A stretch of DNA of 64,000 nucleotides from Acidobacteriaceae bacterium (GTDB taxonomy: Bacteria > Acidobacteriota > Terriglobia > Terriglobales > Acidobacteriaceae): contig JAPWKE010000001.1 in assembly GCA_028283655.1 (NCBI GenBank), forward strand, positions 151,082 to 215,081, written 5' to 3'. The translations under genes were made by a program, and so were the position numbers. Of this stretch, positions 38,202 to 45,940 are shown in pieces. Position 1 is the first letter of the stretch. Each line of letters begins with the position of its first letter. A model generated the notes under the pieces. It was not told where the DNA came from and made no database searches. It saw only the letters and a program-made list of their open reading frames with translations.

Positions 38202-39173
38202 GTGCCGATTGTCGAAGCCCCCAACAGCCTGCGCGAAGCCGTTCGCGAGGCTGCCATTGCAGGCCTTTCTTCTTCCCCGAAAACGTTGCCGCCGTGGCTC
38301 TTTTATGACGAGGCCGGCTCGAAGCTCTTCGACGAAATTACGGAGCTGCCCGAGTACTACCTGACGCGCACGGAGCGGGAGCTGTTCAAGCAGCTTGCGC
38401 CGCAGCTCTATCGCTACTTCAGCGGCCCGGTCACGGTGGCGGAGCTGGGAGCGGGAAGCGCGGGGAAGACAGGGGTGCTGCTGAGTGAGCTGGCGTCGCG
38501 CCAGCGCGGACTGCTGTATCAGCCGATCGATGTTTCGGCTTCTGCGCTAGAAGATGCGGCGGCGGCGCTGACGCGCTTTATTCCGGGGCTGCAGGTGCAG
38601 CCGCAGGTGGCGAATTACATTACTGAGAACTATGAGATCGAGCGGCCAGCGGGGAGCGAGGTCTTTGCGCTCTACATCGGCTCTTCGATCGGCAACTTCG
38701 ATCCGGCCGAGCAGCGGGCGATTCTGCAGAAGCTGCGCGAGCATCTTCTGCCGGGCGATACGCTGCTGCTGGGAGTCGACCTTGCGCCGAGTGCGGGCAA
38801 ATGCGTGAATGCGCTGCTGAAGGCTTACAACGATGCGGCCGGGGTGACGGCGGCGTTCAACAAGAATGTGCTGGTGCGGCTGAATCGCGAGCTGGATGCG
38901 GATTTCGATCTCGAGGGCTTTGCCCATGAAGCGCGTTGGAACGCAGAGCGGTCCCGGATCGAGATGCACCTGATCAGCCTTGCACCGCAGGTGGTGCATG
39001 TTGAGGGCGAGCGGTTTGTGTTTGCCAAGGGCGAGACGATCCATACGGAGAACAGCTACAAGTTCACCGATGCGAGTCTGGAGGCCCTGCTGACGGATGT
39101 GGGTTTTGCGAAGAGCGAGACTGTGCTGGACGCGCATGGATGTTATGCGGTGGCAATGGCGCGAGCCGTGTAA
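38202..39173 (+). CDS. egtD: L-histidine Nalpha-methyltransferase EgtD
   Basis: A 323-residue SAM-dependent methyltransferase that trimethylates histidine to hercynine, the substrate of EgtB. Marks are FYDEAGSKLFDEITELPEYY at the N-terminus, LGAGSAGKTGVLLSEL in the SAM loop, YQPIDVSASALEDAAAAL and YIGSSIGNFDPAEQ, all typical of the EgtD (DUF2260) family. The start is GTG 38202 with GAGG 8 nt upstream. It ends ENSYKFTDASLEALLTDVGF near the C-terminus, as usual. With egtB it forms the minimal ergothioneine pathway; the order egtB-egtD is common in bacteria that skip gamma-glutamylcysteine. Confidence 0.93.
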   Translation: MPIVEAPNSLREAVREAAIAGLSSSPKTLPPWLFYDEAGSKLFDEITELPEYYLTRTERELFKQLAPQLYRYFSGPVTVAELGAGSAGKTGVLLSELASRQRGLLYQPIDVSASALEDAAAALTRFIPGLQVQPQVANYITENYEIERPAGSEVFALYIGSSIGNFDPAEQRAILQKLREHLLPGDTLLLGVDLAPSAGKCVNALLKAYNDAAGVTAAFNKNVLVRLNRELDADFDLEGFAHEARWNAERSRIEMHLISLAPQVVHVEGERFVFAKGETIHTENSYKFTDASLEALLTDVGFAKSETVLDAHGCYAVAMARAV

Positions 39174-39188
39174 CCTTGCGGCAGAAGC

Positions 39189-40103
39189 ATGTGTGGTCGA
39201 TACCTTCGCCGAGCGGACAAGAAGCGCGTAGCCGAGCATTTCCATCTGCCCGGCGAGCCGCCGTTTCCGCTGCCCCCTGACTTCAACGTTGCGCCTACGA
39301 CTCATCAGCCAGCCATTCGTTTGAACCGCGAGAGCGGCGAGCGGGAGGCCGTGTTGATGCGGTGGGGGCTGGTGCCGTACCAGGCGAAGTCGCTGGACGA
39401 GTACAAGGGCATTTCCACGATCAATGCGCGCGCCGAGAGCGTGCAGGTGGGGATGTGGAAGCGGTTGTTCGAGCGGCAGCGTTGCCTGATTCCTGCGGAC
39501 GGTTTCTATGAGTGGGAGACGCTGTTGCCTTCGGCGGCGAGTGGGCCGAAGAAGGCGAAGCCGCGGAAGAAACCGATACGGTTCTGGCTGAAGAACGATC
39601 CGGTCTTTGCGTTTGCAGGGCTGTGGGATGCGTGGAAGAATCCGGCGACCGGAGAGTGGCTGCAGAGCTTCGCGATCATTACGACGGAGGCGAACGAGAT
39701 GCTGGCGTCGATCCATACGCGGATGCCGGTGATCCTGCAGCCGAAGGATTATGCGCGGTGGATCGATCGGAGTCCGGGAGCGGTGTTGCCGGTGGATTTG
39801 CTGCGGCCGTTCGATGCGGAGGCGATGGAGTCGGCGGAGGCGAACCCGGCGGTGAACAATGCTCGCAACAATGGGGAAGAGTTGTTGGAGAAGCCGTTGG
39901 AGGATGACGGGTTCTCGCTGGGGGTTTTAGGGATTTGTGGTGGGTGGGGGAAAACCTCGACGCAAAGGGCGCTACGGACGCAAAGCTGCGCGAAGGGATT
40001 TGTGGCCGGGTGGAGGAAAGAAGACGCCACGACGCTAAGAGCGCCACGTTTCGCCACGTTTTTTTATGCAGGTACGTTTTTGGGGCGGGTACGTCTTCGC
40101 TAG
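39189..40103 (+). CDS. SOS response-associated peptidase (SRAP, YedK/HMCES) with repeat-derived tail
   Basis: A 304-residue protein that crosslinks to abasic sites in single-stranded DNA. Catalytic Cys 2 follows the initiator Met (MCGRY); NVAPT, MRWGLVPYQAK, INARAES, RCLIPADGFYEWE and SIHTRMPVIL complete the SRAP active site with its Asn, Glu and His. The core ends by about residue 240. The last ~50 residues (from GGWGKTSTQRALRTQSCAKG on) are translated from a dispersed intergenic repeat, so the original stop has been lost or moved. The final stop overlaps the stop of the convergent moaC in CTAG. The tail is probably not functional; the core looks intact. Confidence 0.9.
   Translation: MCGRYLRRADKKRVAEHFHLPGEPPFPLPPDFNVAPTTHQPAIRLNRESGEREAVLMRWGLVPYQAKSLDEYKGISTINARAESVQVGMWKRLFERQRCLIPADGFYEWETLLPSAASGPKKAKPRKKPIRFWLKNDPVFAFAGLWDAWKNPATGEWLQSFAIITTEANEMLASIHTRMPVILQPKDYARWIDRSPGAVLPVDLLRPFDAEAMESAEANPAVNNARNNGEELLEKPLEDDGFSLGVLGICGGWGKTSTQRALRTQSCAKGFVAGWRKEDATTLRAPRFATFFYAGTFLGRVRLR
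39959..39995 (+). repeat. Dispersed intergenic repeat, copy C (inside SRAP tail)
   Basis: A 37-mer starting GACGCAAAGGGCGCTACGG and ending CGCAAAGCTGCGCGAAG, nearly identical to the minus-strand copy at 9077-9113. A second, degenerate unit (GACGCTAAGAGCGCCACG) follows at about 40032-40049. Confidence 0.75.
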
Positions 40104-40585
40104 GCTGAGGGGCGTTTGTAGTCGCCGGATTTGCCGCCGCGCTTTTCGAGCAGAACGACTTCGCGGATGCGGATGGATTTGTCGAGCGCCTTGGTCATGT
40201 CGTAGACGGTGAGGGCGGCGACGGAGGCGGCGGTCATGGCTTCCATCTCGACGCCGGTGCCTGCGACGGTGGCGGCGGTGGCGCGGATGTCGACACCGCC
40301 GGTAGTGATAGTGCAGGCGACGTCGACGAAGCTGAGCGCGAGCGGATGGCACATGGGGATGAGCTCGCTGGTGCGCTTGGCGGCCTGGATGCCGGCGAAG
40401 CGGGCGACCTCGAGCGGGTTGCCCTTGGGGTTCTGGGGGAGCGCGGCGAGGACCTGTTCGTTCAGCTCGACGAAGGCCCCGGCTATGGCCTCGCGTTTGG
40501 TGGCGGGCTTGGCCGAGACGTCGACCATGTGGGCTTCACCGGAGGCGTCGTAGTGGGAGAGTTTCTCGGTCATTGTCCTGTTCAT
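40100..40585 (-). CDS. moaC: Cyclic pyranopterin monophosphate synthase MoaC
   Basis: A 161-residue enzyme converting the MoaA product 3',8-cyclo-GTP to cyclic pyranopterin monophosphate in molybdenum cofactor synthesis. Family motifs are IPMCHPLALSFVDV, TAATVAGTGVEMEAMTA with the catalytic region, and YDMTKALDKSIRI followed by LLEKRGGKSGDY. The ATG at 40585 shares its A with the moeA stop (TAATG), implying re-initiation; an in-frame ATG four codons later (MTEKLSHYD) is an alternative. Other moa genes are outside the window. Confidence 0.95.
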   Translation of the reverse strand: MNRTMTEKLSHYDASGEAHMVDVSAKPATKREAIAGAFVELNEQVLAALPQNPKGNPLEVARFAGIQAAKRTSELIPMCHPLALSFVDVACTITTGGVDIRATAATVAGTGVEMEAMTAASVAALTVYDMTKALDKSIRIREVVLLEKRGGKSGDYKRPSA

Positions 40586-41808
40586 TATGCGCGCAGAAGG
40601 ATGCGGACGGGCGCATCCGCTGCGAGGCCCTCGGGTGGGACGACGGCGAAGCAGTTGGCGCGGGCGTTGGCGGCGACGTCTCCTGAGCCTTGCCAGGCGA
40701 CGGGCGTGACGCGCGTGGCCGAGAGGTGAGCCGGGAGGAAGCGGAGCAGGTTGGGTTTGCCGGGGAAGGCTTCCGCGGCCGTGGCGAGGACGAAGTTTGG
40801 GGCGAGCGCTTCTCGTTGACCTGCGAGGGCGCGGAGCAGCGGCGCGACGAAGAGATGGAAGCAGACTTCGGTGGAGACGGGGTTGCCGGGGAGCCCGAAG
40901 AAGGGCTGGCGGTTGCCGAGGTGGCCGAAGACGACGGGCTTGCCGGGCTGGATGCGTGCGCCGGTGAAGTGGAAGGTGGCTCCGGCTTCGGCGAGCGCCT
41001 GCTCGACGAGGTCGTACTTGCCCATGGAGACGCCGCCGGTGAAGAGGATGAGGTCGGCTTCGCGGGCGGCGGCGAGGCGGTCGCGGAGGTCGTCGAGGGT
41101 GTCGCGGGCGATGGGGAGCGGGAGCGGTTGGGCTCCGGCGGCGTGGACGAGCGCGGTGAGGGCGTGGGTGTTGGAGTTGAAGATCTGCTCGGGCTCGGGG
41201 ACAGGGTTGAGGTCGGTGTCCGGATCGAGCTCGACGAGCTCGTCGCCGGTGGAGATGATGGCGACGACGGGGGGGGCGTAGGTCTGGAGGGTGGAGCGGC
41301 CGCAGGAGGCGGCGAGGGCGATGGTGGCGGCGTCGATGCGGAGGCCGGGGCGAAGGAGAAGCTGTCCGGCGAGGGCTTCGCTGCCCTGGGGGACGACGTT
41401 TTCACCGGGCTGCAGGGTTCGGCCCGGGGCGGCGTTGACGAAGCCGTCGAGGAGAGTGGCATGCTCGACCATGAGGACGCAGTCGCAGCCTGCGGGCAGG
41501 GGAGCGCCGGTCATGATCTCGATGGCTTCGCCGGGCTGGAGGGGGCGCCCGCGCCAGAGTTCGCCTGCGCGGACGGTTCCGAGGAGCTTGAGTGGCTGGC
41601 CAAGGCTGGCGGAACGGAGAGCGTAGCCGTCGCGCGTGGAGCGGTGGAACGGCGGCTGGTCGCGCTGGGCGTGGAGTTCTTCGGCGAGGACGGTGTTCCG
41701 GCAGGCTGCGAGGCTGGTCGAGCGGCTGGTGGCCGGTGGGCCGAGCTTTGCGGCGTGGGCGAGAACGGTGCTGAGGGCTTCGTCGAAGGCGAGGACTTGT
41801 TCGGCCAT
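40585..41808 (-). CDS. moeA: Molybdopterin molybdenumtransferase MoeA
   Basis: A 407-residue enzyme inserting molybdate into adenylylated molybdopterin. Motifs in order: STRDGYALRSASL, EIMTGAPLPAGCDCV, IISTGDELVE, NSNTHALTALVHAAGAQP, FTGGVSMGKYDLVEQ and FGLPGNPVSTEVCF, covering MoeA domains I-IV. The length matches the family. It precedes moaC with an overlapping stop/start, so the two make an operon on the minus strand. The codons are strikingly GC-rich even for this region, giving long antisense open frames that are not genes. Confidence 0.95.
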   Translation of the reverse strand: MAEQVLAFDEALSTVLAHAAKLGPPATSRSTSLAACRNTVLAEELHAQRDQPPFHRSTRDGYALRSASLGQPLKLLGTVRAGELWRGRPLQPGEAIEIMTGAPLPAGCDCVLMVEHATLLDGFVNAAPGRTLQPGENVVPQGSEALAGQLLLRPGLRIDAATIALAASCGRSTLQTYAPPVVAIISTGDELVELDPDTDLNPVPEPEQIFNSNTHALTALVHAAGAQPLPLPIARDTLDDLRDRLAAAREADLILFTGGVSMGKYDLVEQALAEAGATFHFTGARIQPGKPVVFGHLGNRQPFFGLPGNPVSTEVCFHLFVAPLLRALAGQREALAPNFVLATAAEAFPGKPNLLRFLPAHLSATRVTPVAWQGSGDVAANARANCFAVVPPEGLAADAPVRILLRA

Positions 41809-41855
41809 GGCTTTAGGATGACAGATTTAGTGGCGGCGGCTGAGGGTGGCGGGGC

Positions 41856-41892
41856 AATGAAAAGCCCCGGCTGATGGCCGGGGCTTTTCATT
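41856..41892 (-). terminator. 16-bp terminator of the TPR-protein operon
   Basis: AATGAAAAGCCCCGGC pairs perfectly with GCCGGGGCTTTTCATT around TGATG. On the minus strand the TTTT tract follows the GC-rich core, 15 bp after the TPR-gene stop; on the plus strand it also looks bidirectional. Confidence 0.85.
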
Positions 41893-41907
41893 GGGTCGTG
41901 TAGCGGG

Positions 41908-43095
41908 TTACTTGCGGCCAGCCTTGAAGTGCGTCTGGATCTTGACGTCGAGGGTCGCGAGGACTTCCTTCACGCTGGGAGCGAACTTGCCGTCCGGGTC
42001 GAGGTCCAGGTACTGCTGGTACGCTTCGACGCAACCTGTGGGAGGAACAATCTTCTGGGTCTTGGGGTCCAGGGTGGCCTTCTGGAGAAGGATCTGGCCC
42101 TTGACGAAGTAAGGATCGGGACGCTTTGGGTCGGCGGCGATGGCCTTCTCGGCTGCAGCGAGGGCTGCTTCGCTGAGCGTCGCGTCCTGCTGGCTGGCGT
42201 TGTAGAGGATGGCAGCTTCGTTGCCGTAGTACTGACCGGCGCTGGCGGGCTGCAGCTTCACAGCGCTCTCATAGGAGGCCTGAGCTTCCTGAACCTTGCC
42301 GGACTTGGCGAGGGCGTTGCCCATCTGGTTGAAAGCGACGGCCTGCTCGAGGGGCGAAGGCTTCTTGGACGCTACGTTGAGGTCGATGCCTTTCTTGTAA
42401 GCGTCGACTGCGTCGCTATAGTCCTTGATGACGTCGGTGTCGGACATGGCGGGCTTGCCAGCCTTGCGGTCGGCGACAGCAGCAGCGTCAGCCTTGCCTG
42501 CAAGTGTGTCGGCGTAGGTCATCCAGAGGATGCTTTCTTCCGGCTTGAGGACGGTGGCGGACTTCATGTCAGCCGTGTCCTTGTCCCAGTTCGGGGTGGC
42601 GGACTTCATGTCCGCGCGAACGGCGTTGAGGGTCGCGTTCAGGTTCTTGATGGTGCTGTTGGCAGCCATCGTCGAGGCGTTCTGCTTCTTGAACTCTTCG
42701 ATCTTCTGGCGCTCTTCTGGCGACAGAGCCTTCATGTACTCTTCGCGGGTCATGTCGAAGTCGATGGTGACGTCGGCACCGGCGGCGACCTTCATGTTGC
42801 GGCGGTCCACGGTCTTGGCGTCCTGGATGACGTAGACGTAGTAGTCGCCGGGAGCGACGCCCGCGCCGGTGTAGTTGCCGGTGCTGTCGATCGGAAACTT
42901 GTTGGTGATCTTGGCATCCTTGACGGGGCCGGCGTCGTGCGTGAACTCGATGTCACCGGTGGTCAGGGGCTGGCCGGCGGCGTTGTTTACTTTGCCGTGC
43001 ACCTTTGCGGGCTCGTTCTGAGCAAACGCTACGGTCGCCGTCGTCAGCGTGGCCGTCAGGGCCATCGCCATCATCTTCGTGTTCCAGTTCTTCAT
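41908..43095 (-). CDS. Exported carboxypeptidase-regulatory-like/TPR protein
   Basis: A 395-residue exported protein. GAGG lies 7 nt before the ATG and a signal peptide (1-25, TVAFAQ) follows. Residues about 28-115 form a carboxypeptidase-like beta domain (KVHGKVNNAAGQPLTTGDI, GNYTGAGVAPGDYYVYVIQ). The rest is helical with TPR-like units (AVAFNQMGNALAKSGKVQEA, AEKAIAADPKRPDPYFVKG) and a conserved-looking ending with YQQYLDLDPDGKFAPSVKEV. An 18-bp direct repeat with 42-bp spacing (42553 and 42595) encodes ADMKSAT twice. Probably periplasmic, with a protein-binding role. Last gene of the minus-strand envelope operon. Confidence 0.8.
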   Translation of the reverse strand: MKNWNTKMMAMALTATLTTATVAFAQNEPAKVHGKVNNAAGQPLTTGDIEFTHDAGPVKDAKITNKFPIDSTGNYTGAGVAPGDYYVYVIQDAKTVDRRNMKVAAGADVTIDFDMTREEYMKALSPEERQKIEEFKKQNASTMAANSTIKNLNATLNAVRADMKSATPNWDKDTADMKSATVLKPEESILWMTYADTLAGKADAAAVADRKAGKPAMSDTDVIKDYSDAVDAYKKGIDLNVASKKPSPLEQAVAFNQMGNALAKSGKVQEAQASYESAVKLQPASAGQYYGNEAAILYNASQQDATLSEAALAAAEKAIAADPKRPDPYFVKGQILLQKATLDPKTQKIVPPTGCVEAYQQYLDLDPDGKFAPSVKEVLATLDVKIQTHFKAGRK

Positions 43096-43145
43096 CGCTT
43101 GTCCTCATCGGGCGGTATGGTTTTTGCCCGGCAGCACCGCTTAAG

Positions 43146-43433
43146 TTACTCCACGCCACGCTCGTCGGCAATCTCTGCCGCGAGCACTTCCTCTTCGCTC
43201 AGGGGAGCGAACTCTGCACCGTCGAGCACTTTGCGTGCTGCGGCTTCGTCTTCTGCGCGTACGCGAAGGGTTGCGGCAAAGGCCACGGGGATAAGTCCGT
43301 TGGCGTTTTCGCCCTGTAGAAATGCCAGGATTCCTTCGGATTCGAGGGCCATGAGCGCAACCTGCGCCGAGGCTGGTTCCGGGAAGGTCGCGACTGTGAC
43401 TAATTCGCCGGTATTGCTTATTTGTTCACTCAT
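43146..43433 (-). CDS. DUF2007 putative signal-transducing protein
   Basis: A 95-residue cytoplasmic protein. ATG 43433 (MSEQISNTGELVTVATFPEP) is preferred over the longer frame because the DUF2007 domain begins directly after it and AAGG lies about 11 nt upstream. The sequence ASAQVALMALESEGILAFLQ followed by LRVRAEDEAAARKVLDG is the typical beta-alpha-beta, PII-like ferredoxin fold of this family, which has been proposed to signal or bind small ligands. It lies 50 bp upstream of the TPR gene and 42 bp downstream of the DUF3108 gene on the same strand. Confidence 0.85.
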   Translation of the reverse strand: MSEQISNTGELVTVATFPEPASAQVALMALESEGILAFLQGENANGLIPVAFAATLRVRAEDEAAARKVLDGAEFAPLSEEEVLAAEIADERGVE

Positions 43434-43475
43434 TGGAAGCACTACCTTTCGCACCACTGCAAACATTAGATGCTG

Positions 43476-44276
43476 CTATTTGAGATCCACCGACTGGAGG
43501 TGAAAGGTAATGGTTCCCCAGAAGAGCCGGGCCTGAACCTGGACCGGGAGATGACGGGCATCGTCGGTGTACCAGATCCAAATAGAGCCACGGTTTTTCA
43601 CTACACCTTCATCAGCGGTCGCCTGAACTTTGACGGTCTGGAAGGTGCCAGCGGGTGTCTTGATTTCTTCCTTGTCTTCAACTTTCATGCCGACCGTGAC
43701 GGTCCGCATGGAGTCAGCGAGAGGGAAGCTGATGGTCTGGCCGACGAGGAGCGGCTGCGACTGGGTGTAGAACATGCCGCTGAGCGAGTCGGAGACGCAG
43801 GCGGGGATGTTGGCTTCCTTGTGCGTGGCCGTGCCTTTGACGAGGTTGCGCTCGTTCAGGGTCTGCTTGCCTGCGGCGTAGTTGAAGCTGAGCTCGCTGG
43901 CGATCTTGCGGCGGCCTTCCTGGGTCTGCTTGTTGAAGCCCGTGGAGCAGCCGGTCTTGAGGTCGATGCCGGACTGAAAGCCGTCGACGACAGGGAAGAG
44001 CATGTTGACCGCGCCGACGGAGTCGCCGGTGGCGGTGATCTTCAGCGTGTTGCCGACGGTGTCGAGATGGAAGACGGCGATTCCGGCGGTGAAGACGCGC
44101 CAATCGACGGTGAAGGTCAAGGTCTCGTGCTGAGGCCATAAGAAGCCCGGAGTGGGGGGCTGCAGGGCGGGAATGGGTTTCTGGGGAGCCGGAGTCTTGT
44201 TGCCGAACGCCTGTGCCGATGCGTTGGGAACCGACAGGCAGAAGGCCGCCAAAGCGGCACACATCAAAGCCTTCAA
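43476..44276 (-). CDS. Exported DUF3108 protein
   Basis: A 266-residue exported protein. The start is TTG 44276, 5 nt after AAGGA; an ATG four codons later has poor spacing. The signal peptide runs to about residue 21 (PNASAQ). The mature chain is beta-rich with LTFTVDWRVFTAGIAVFHLD near the start and AGTFQTVKVQATADEGVVKN followed by IWYTDDARHLPVQVQARLFW at the end, the DUF3108 pattern. Such proteins are periplasmic or outer-membrane-associated and of unknown function. It sits in the run from the lipid A genes to the TPR protein, suggesting an envelope role. Confidence 0.85.
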   Translation of the reverse strand: MKALMCAALAAFCLSVPNASAQAFGNKTPAPQKPIPALQPPTPGFLWPQHETLTFTVDWRVFTAGIAVFHLDTVGNTLKITATGDSVGAVNMLFPVVDGFQSGIDLKTGCSTGFNKQTQEGRRKIASELSFNYAAGKQTLNERNLVKGTATHKEANIPACVSDSLSGMFYTQSQPLLVGQTISFPLADSMRTVTVGMKVEDKEEIKTPAGTFQTVKVQATADEGVVKNRGSIWIWYTDDARHLPVQVQARLFWGTITFHLQSVDLK

Positions 44277-44306
44277 CAGAGTCCTTCTCCTGTTCGGGGG
44301 AGTGTT

Positions 44307-44888
44307 CTAGGCGTGGGTGCGGAAGAGGAACATCCGCAGCACAAGCAGAGCGTAAATCGCCGCTGCACCCATGGCAGCATTGTACTCGCGGTGATGCAGG
44401 TACCGCTCGCGGGAGAAGCGCCCGGCACCGATGTCCGAGCCTTCGAAGCGGGCTGGGGTGAGGCGCGGGAGCAGGCGGGGAACGCGTTTGGCGTAGTCGT
44501 CGAAGCCCGGGAAGACGCCGCGGAGGAAGTCCTCTTCGGAGAGGATCGTCGGCAGGTAAATGGCGAGGAAGAGCCCGACGAGCAGGATGGCGAGCCAGAT
44601 GTTTCCGGCGGCTACGGCGATGCCGAAGGCGATGCCCATCGAGCCTAGATACAACGGGTTACGGGTATGAGCGTAGGGTCCGGTGCGGGTGAGTTCGGCG
44701 TTCTTTTTCACGTAGCCTGCGGCGTATCCGCGCAGCCAGAGGCCGGGGAGAACGAGGAGGAGGCTCGCCGCCAGCAGGTGCCACGAGGGGTGGGCGAAGG
44801 CGATGAAGAGGACGGCGGTGACAAAGCCGAGAGGCACGCGAATTCTGCGTGCAATCTTTTGCCATCCTGTACGTTGTTGCGCGGCCAT
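44307..44888 (-). CDS. Isoprenylcysteine carboxyl methyltransferase-family membrane protein
   Basis: A 193-residue integral membrane methyltransferase. The ATG at 44888 shares a base with the stop of the glycosyltransferase gene (TGATG). Three to five membrane segments are visible (GFVTAVLFIAF, LLAASLLLVLPGLWL, IWLAILLVGLFLAIYL) and the SAM-binding ICMT/PEMT motif GPYAHTRNPLYLGS with a following E-E-x-F-L region (ILSEEDFLRGVFPGFDDYAK). Bacterial members methylate unknown carboxyl or amino groups; the location between lipid A/Kdo genes and DUF3108 suggests an envelope lipid or glycan substrate. A longer frame up to 45746 is a shadow of the upstream gene. Confidence 0.85.
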   Translation of the reverse strand: MAAQQRTGWQKIARRIRVPLGFVTAVLFIAFAHPSWHLLAASLLLVLPGLWLRGYAAGYVKKNAELTRTGPYAHTRNPLYLGSMGIAFGIAVAAGNIWLAILLVGLFLAIYLPTILSEEDFLRGVFPGFDDYAKRVPRLLPRLTPARFEGSDIGAGRFSRERYLHHREYNAAMGAAAIYALLVLRMFLFRTHA

Positions 44889-45940
44889 CAGAGTATTGTC
44901 GCAGAGTTGCGGCCGTGGCCGTATCCCATCTGCTCGATGGCGGCGAGGACGTCTTCGGGCGTGATGCGGGCGAGTCCGGCTTCGGTCTCGGCGGTGCGTT
45001 TGTAGGTGGTGGCGGAGGCGGGGTCGCGCAGGACGGCTTTGGGGCCGGGGCCCCAGGGGCCGTTGCGTTCGGGGGAGGTGGGGCCGAAGAGCGCGACGGT
45101 GGGGACGGCGAGCGCGGCGGCGAGGTGGACAGGGCCGGAGTCGCCGCCGATGCAGAGGTCGGCGCGGCGCAGGAGTGCGACGAGGCCGGCGACGTTGCAG
45201 ACGACGGTGCGGGCTGCGCCTTCGCTGGAGGCGACGACCTCGGCGGCTTCGGGGGCATCGGCGTGGGGGGCGTTGACGACGACGTCGTAGCCGCGCTGGC
45301 GGAGCTCGAGGGCGAGCGCGCCGTAGTGGGTGGTCGGCCAGCGTTTGGCTCCCCAACCGCCTCCGCTGGCGAGCACGGCCATAGGGCGGGCGAGGACGGC
45401 TTCGCGGTCGGCCCACTCTTCGGCCCAGGGAATTTGTGGAAGCTGAATGGCGGCATCGAGCTGCTGGGTGACGGCGAGCGGGAGGTTGAGGGCCTGGCTG
45501 AGGAGCGCGGTGCCCTGTTCGACGACGTGGATGCCCTGGCGCGAAAGCGGGCGGGCGTAAAGCCAGGCGGCCTGTTTCTCGCGCGGGTCTGCGAAGCCGA
45601 AGAGCGTGCGGCCACCGGCGAGTCTGCCGATGAGCGCGGAGCGCAGCGTGCCCTGCATGTCGATGACGGCGTCGTACTGACCGCGCAGCTTGCGAAAGCT
45701 GCCGAGTGAGGCGAGGGTTTCGCGGCCCAGCGGAGCGGCCTTCCATTTGCGGATGGGTACGGCGTAGCTGTGGGTGATGAGCGGGCCGGACTCGTCCCAG
45801 TTGGTGAGCAGGGGCTGCCAGCGTTCGTCGATGACCCAGTCGATCTGGCAGTCGGGGCGGGCGCGTTTGAGCGCGGCGGCGGCGGGGAGAGCGTGCAGAA
45901 CGTCGCCCATGGCCCCGACGCGGACGATCAGAATCTTCAT
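44888..45940 (-). CDS. Glycosyltransferase family 9 (heptosyltransferase I-like)
   Basis: A 350-residue ADP-heptose:LPS heptosyltransferase-like enzyme. Motifs are MKILIVRVGAMGDVLHALPA at the N-terminus, VIDMQGTLRSALI, LASGGGWGAKRWP and the nucleotide-sugar site CIGGDSGPVHLAAALAVPTV followed by LFGPTSPERNGPWG. The sequence resembles WaaC more than WaaF, but the sugar cannot be fixed from sequence alone. It overlaps lpxK upstream by ATGA and the ICMT gene downstream by one base, so it is in the middle of a tightly coupled operon for lipopolysaccharide core/lipid A. Confidence 0.9.
   Translation of the reverse strand: MKILIVRVGAMGDVLHALPAAAALKRARPDCQIDWVIDERWQPLLTNWDESGPLITHSYAVPIRKWKAAPLGRETLASLGSFRKLRGQYDAVIDMQGTLRSALIGRLAGGRTLFGFADPREKQAAWLYARPLSRQGIHVVEQGTALLSQALNLPLAVTQQLDAAIQLPQIPWAEEWADREAVLARPMAVLASGGGWGAKRWPTTHYGALALELRQRGYDVVVNAPHADAPEAAEVVASSEGAARTVVCNVAGLVALLRRADLCIGGDSGPVHLAAALAVPTVALFGPTSPERNGPWGPGPKAVLRDPASATTYKRTAETEAGLARITPEDVLAAIEQMGYGHGRNSATIL

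Noticed and set aside
44307-45746. 479-residue open frame covering the ICMT gene
   Set aside because: Its first 285 residues are Arg/Pro-rich antisense-frame text over the glycosyltransferase gene; only the last 193 residues from 44888 are real.
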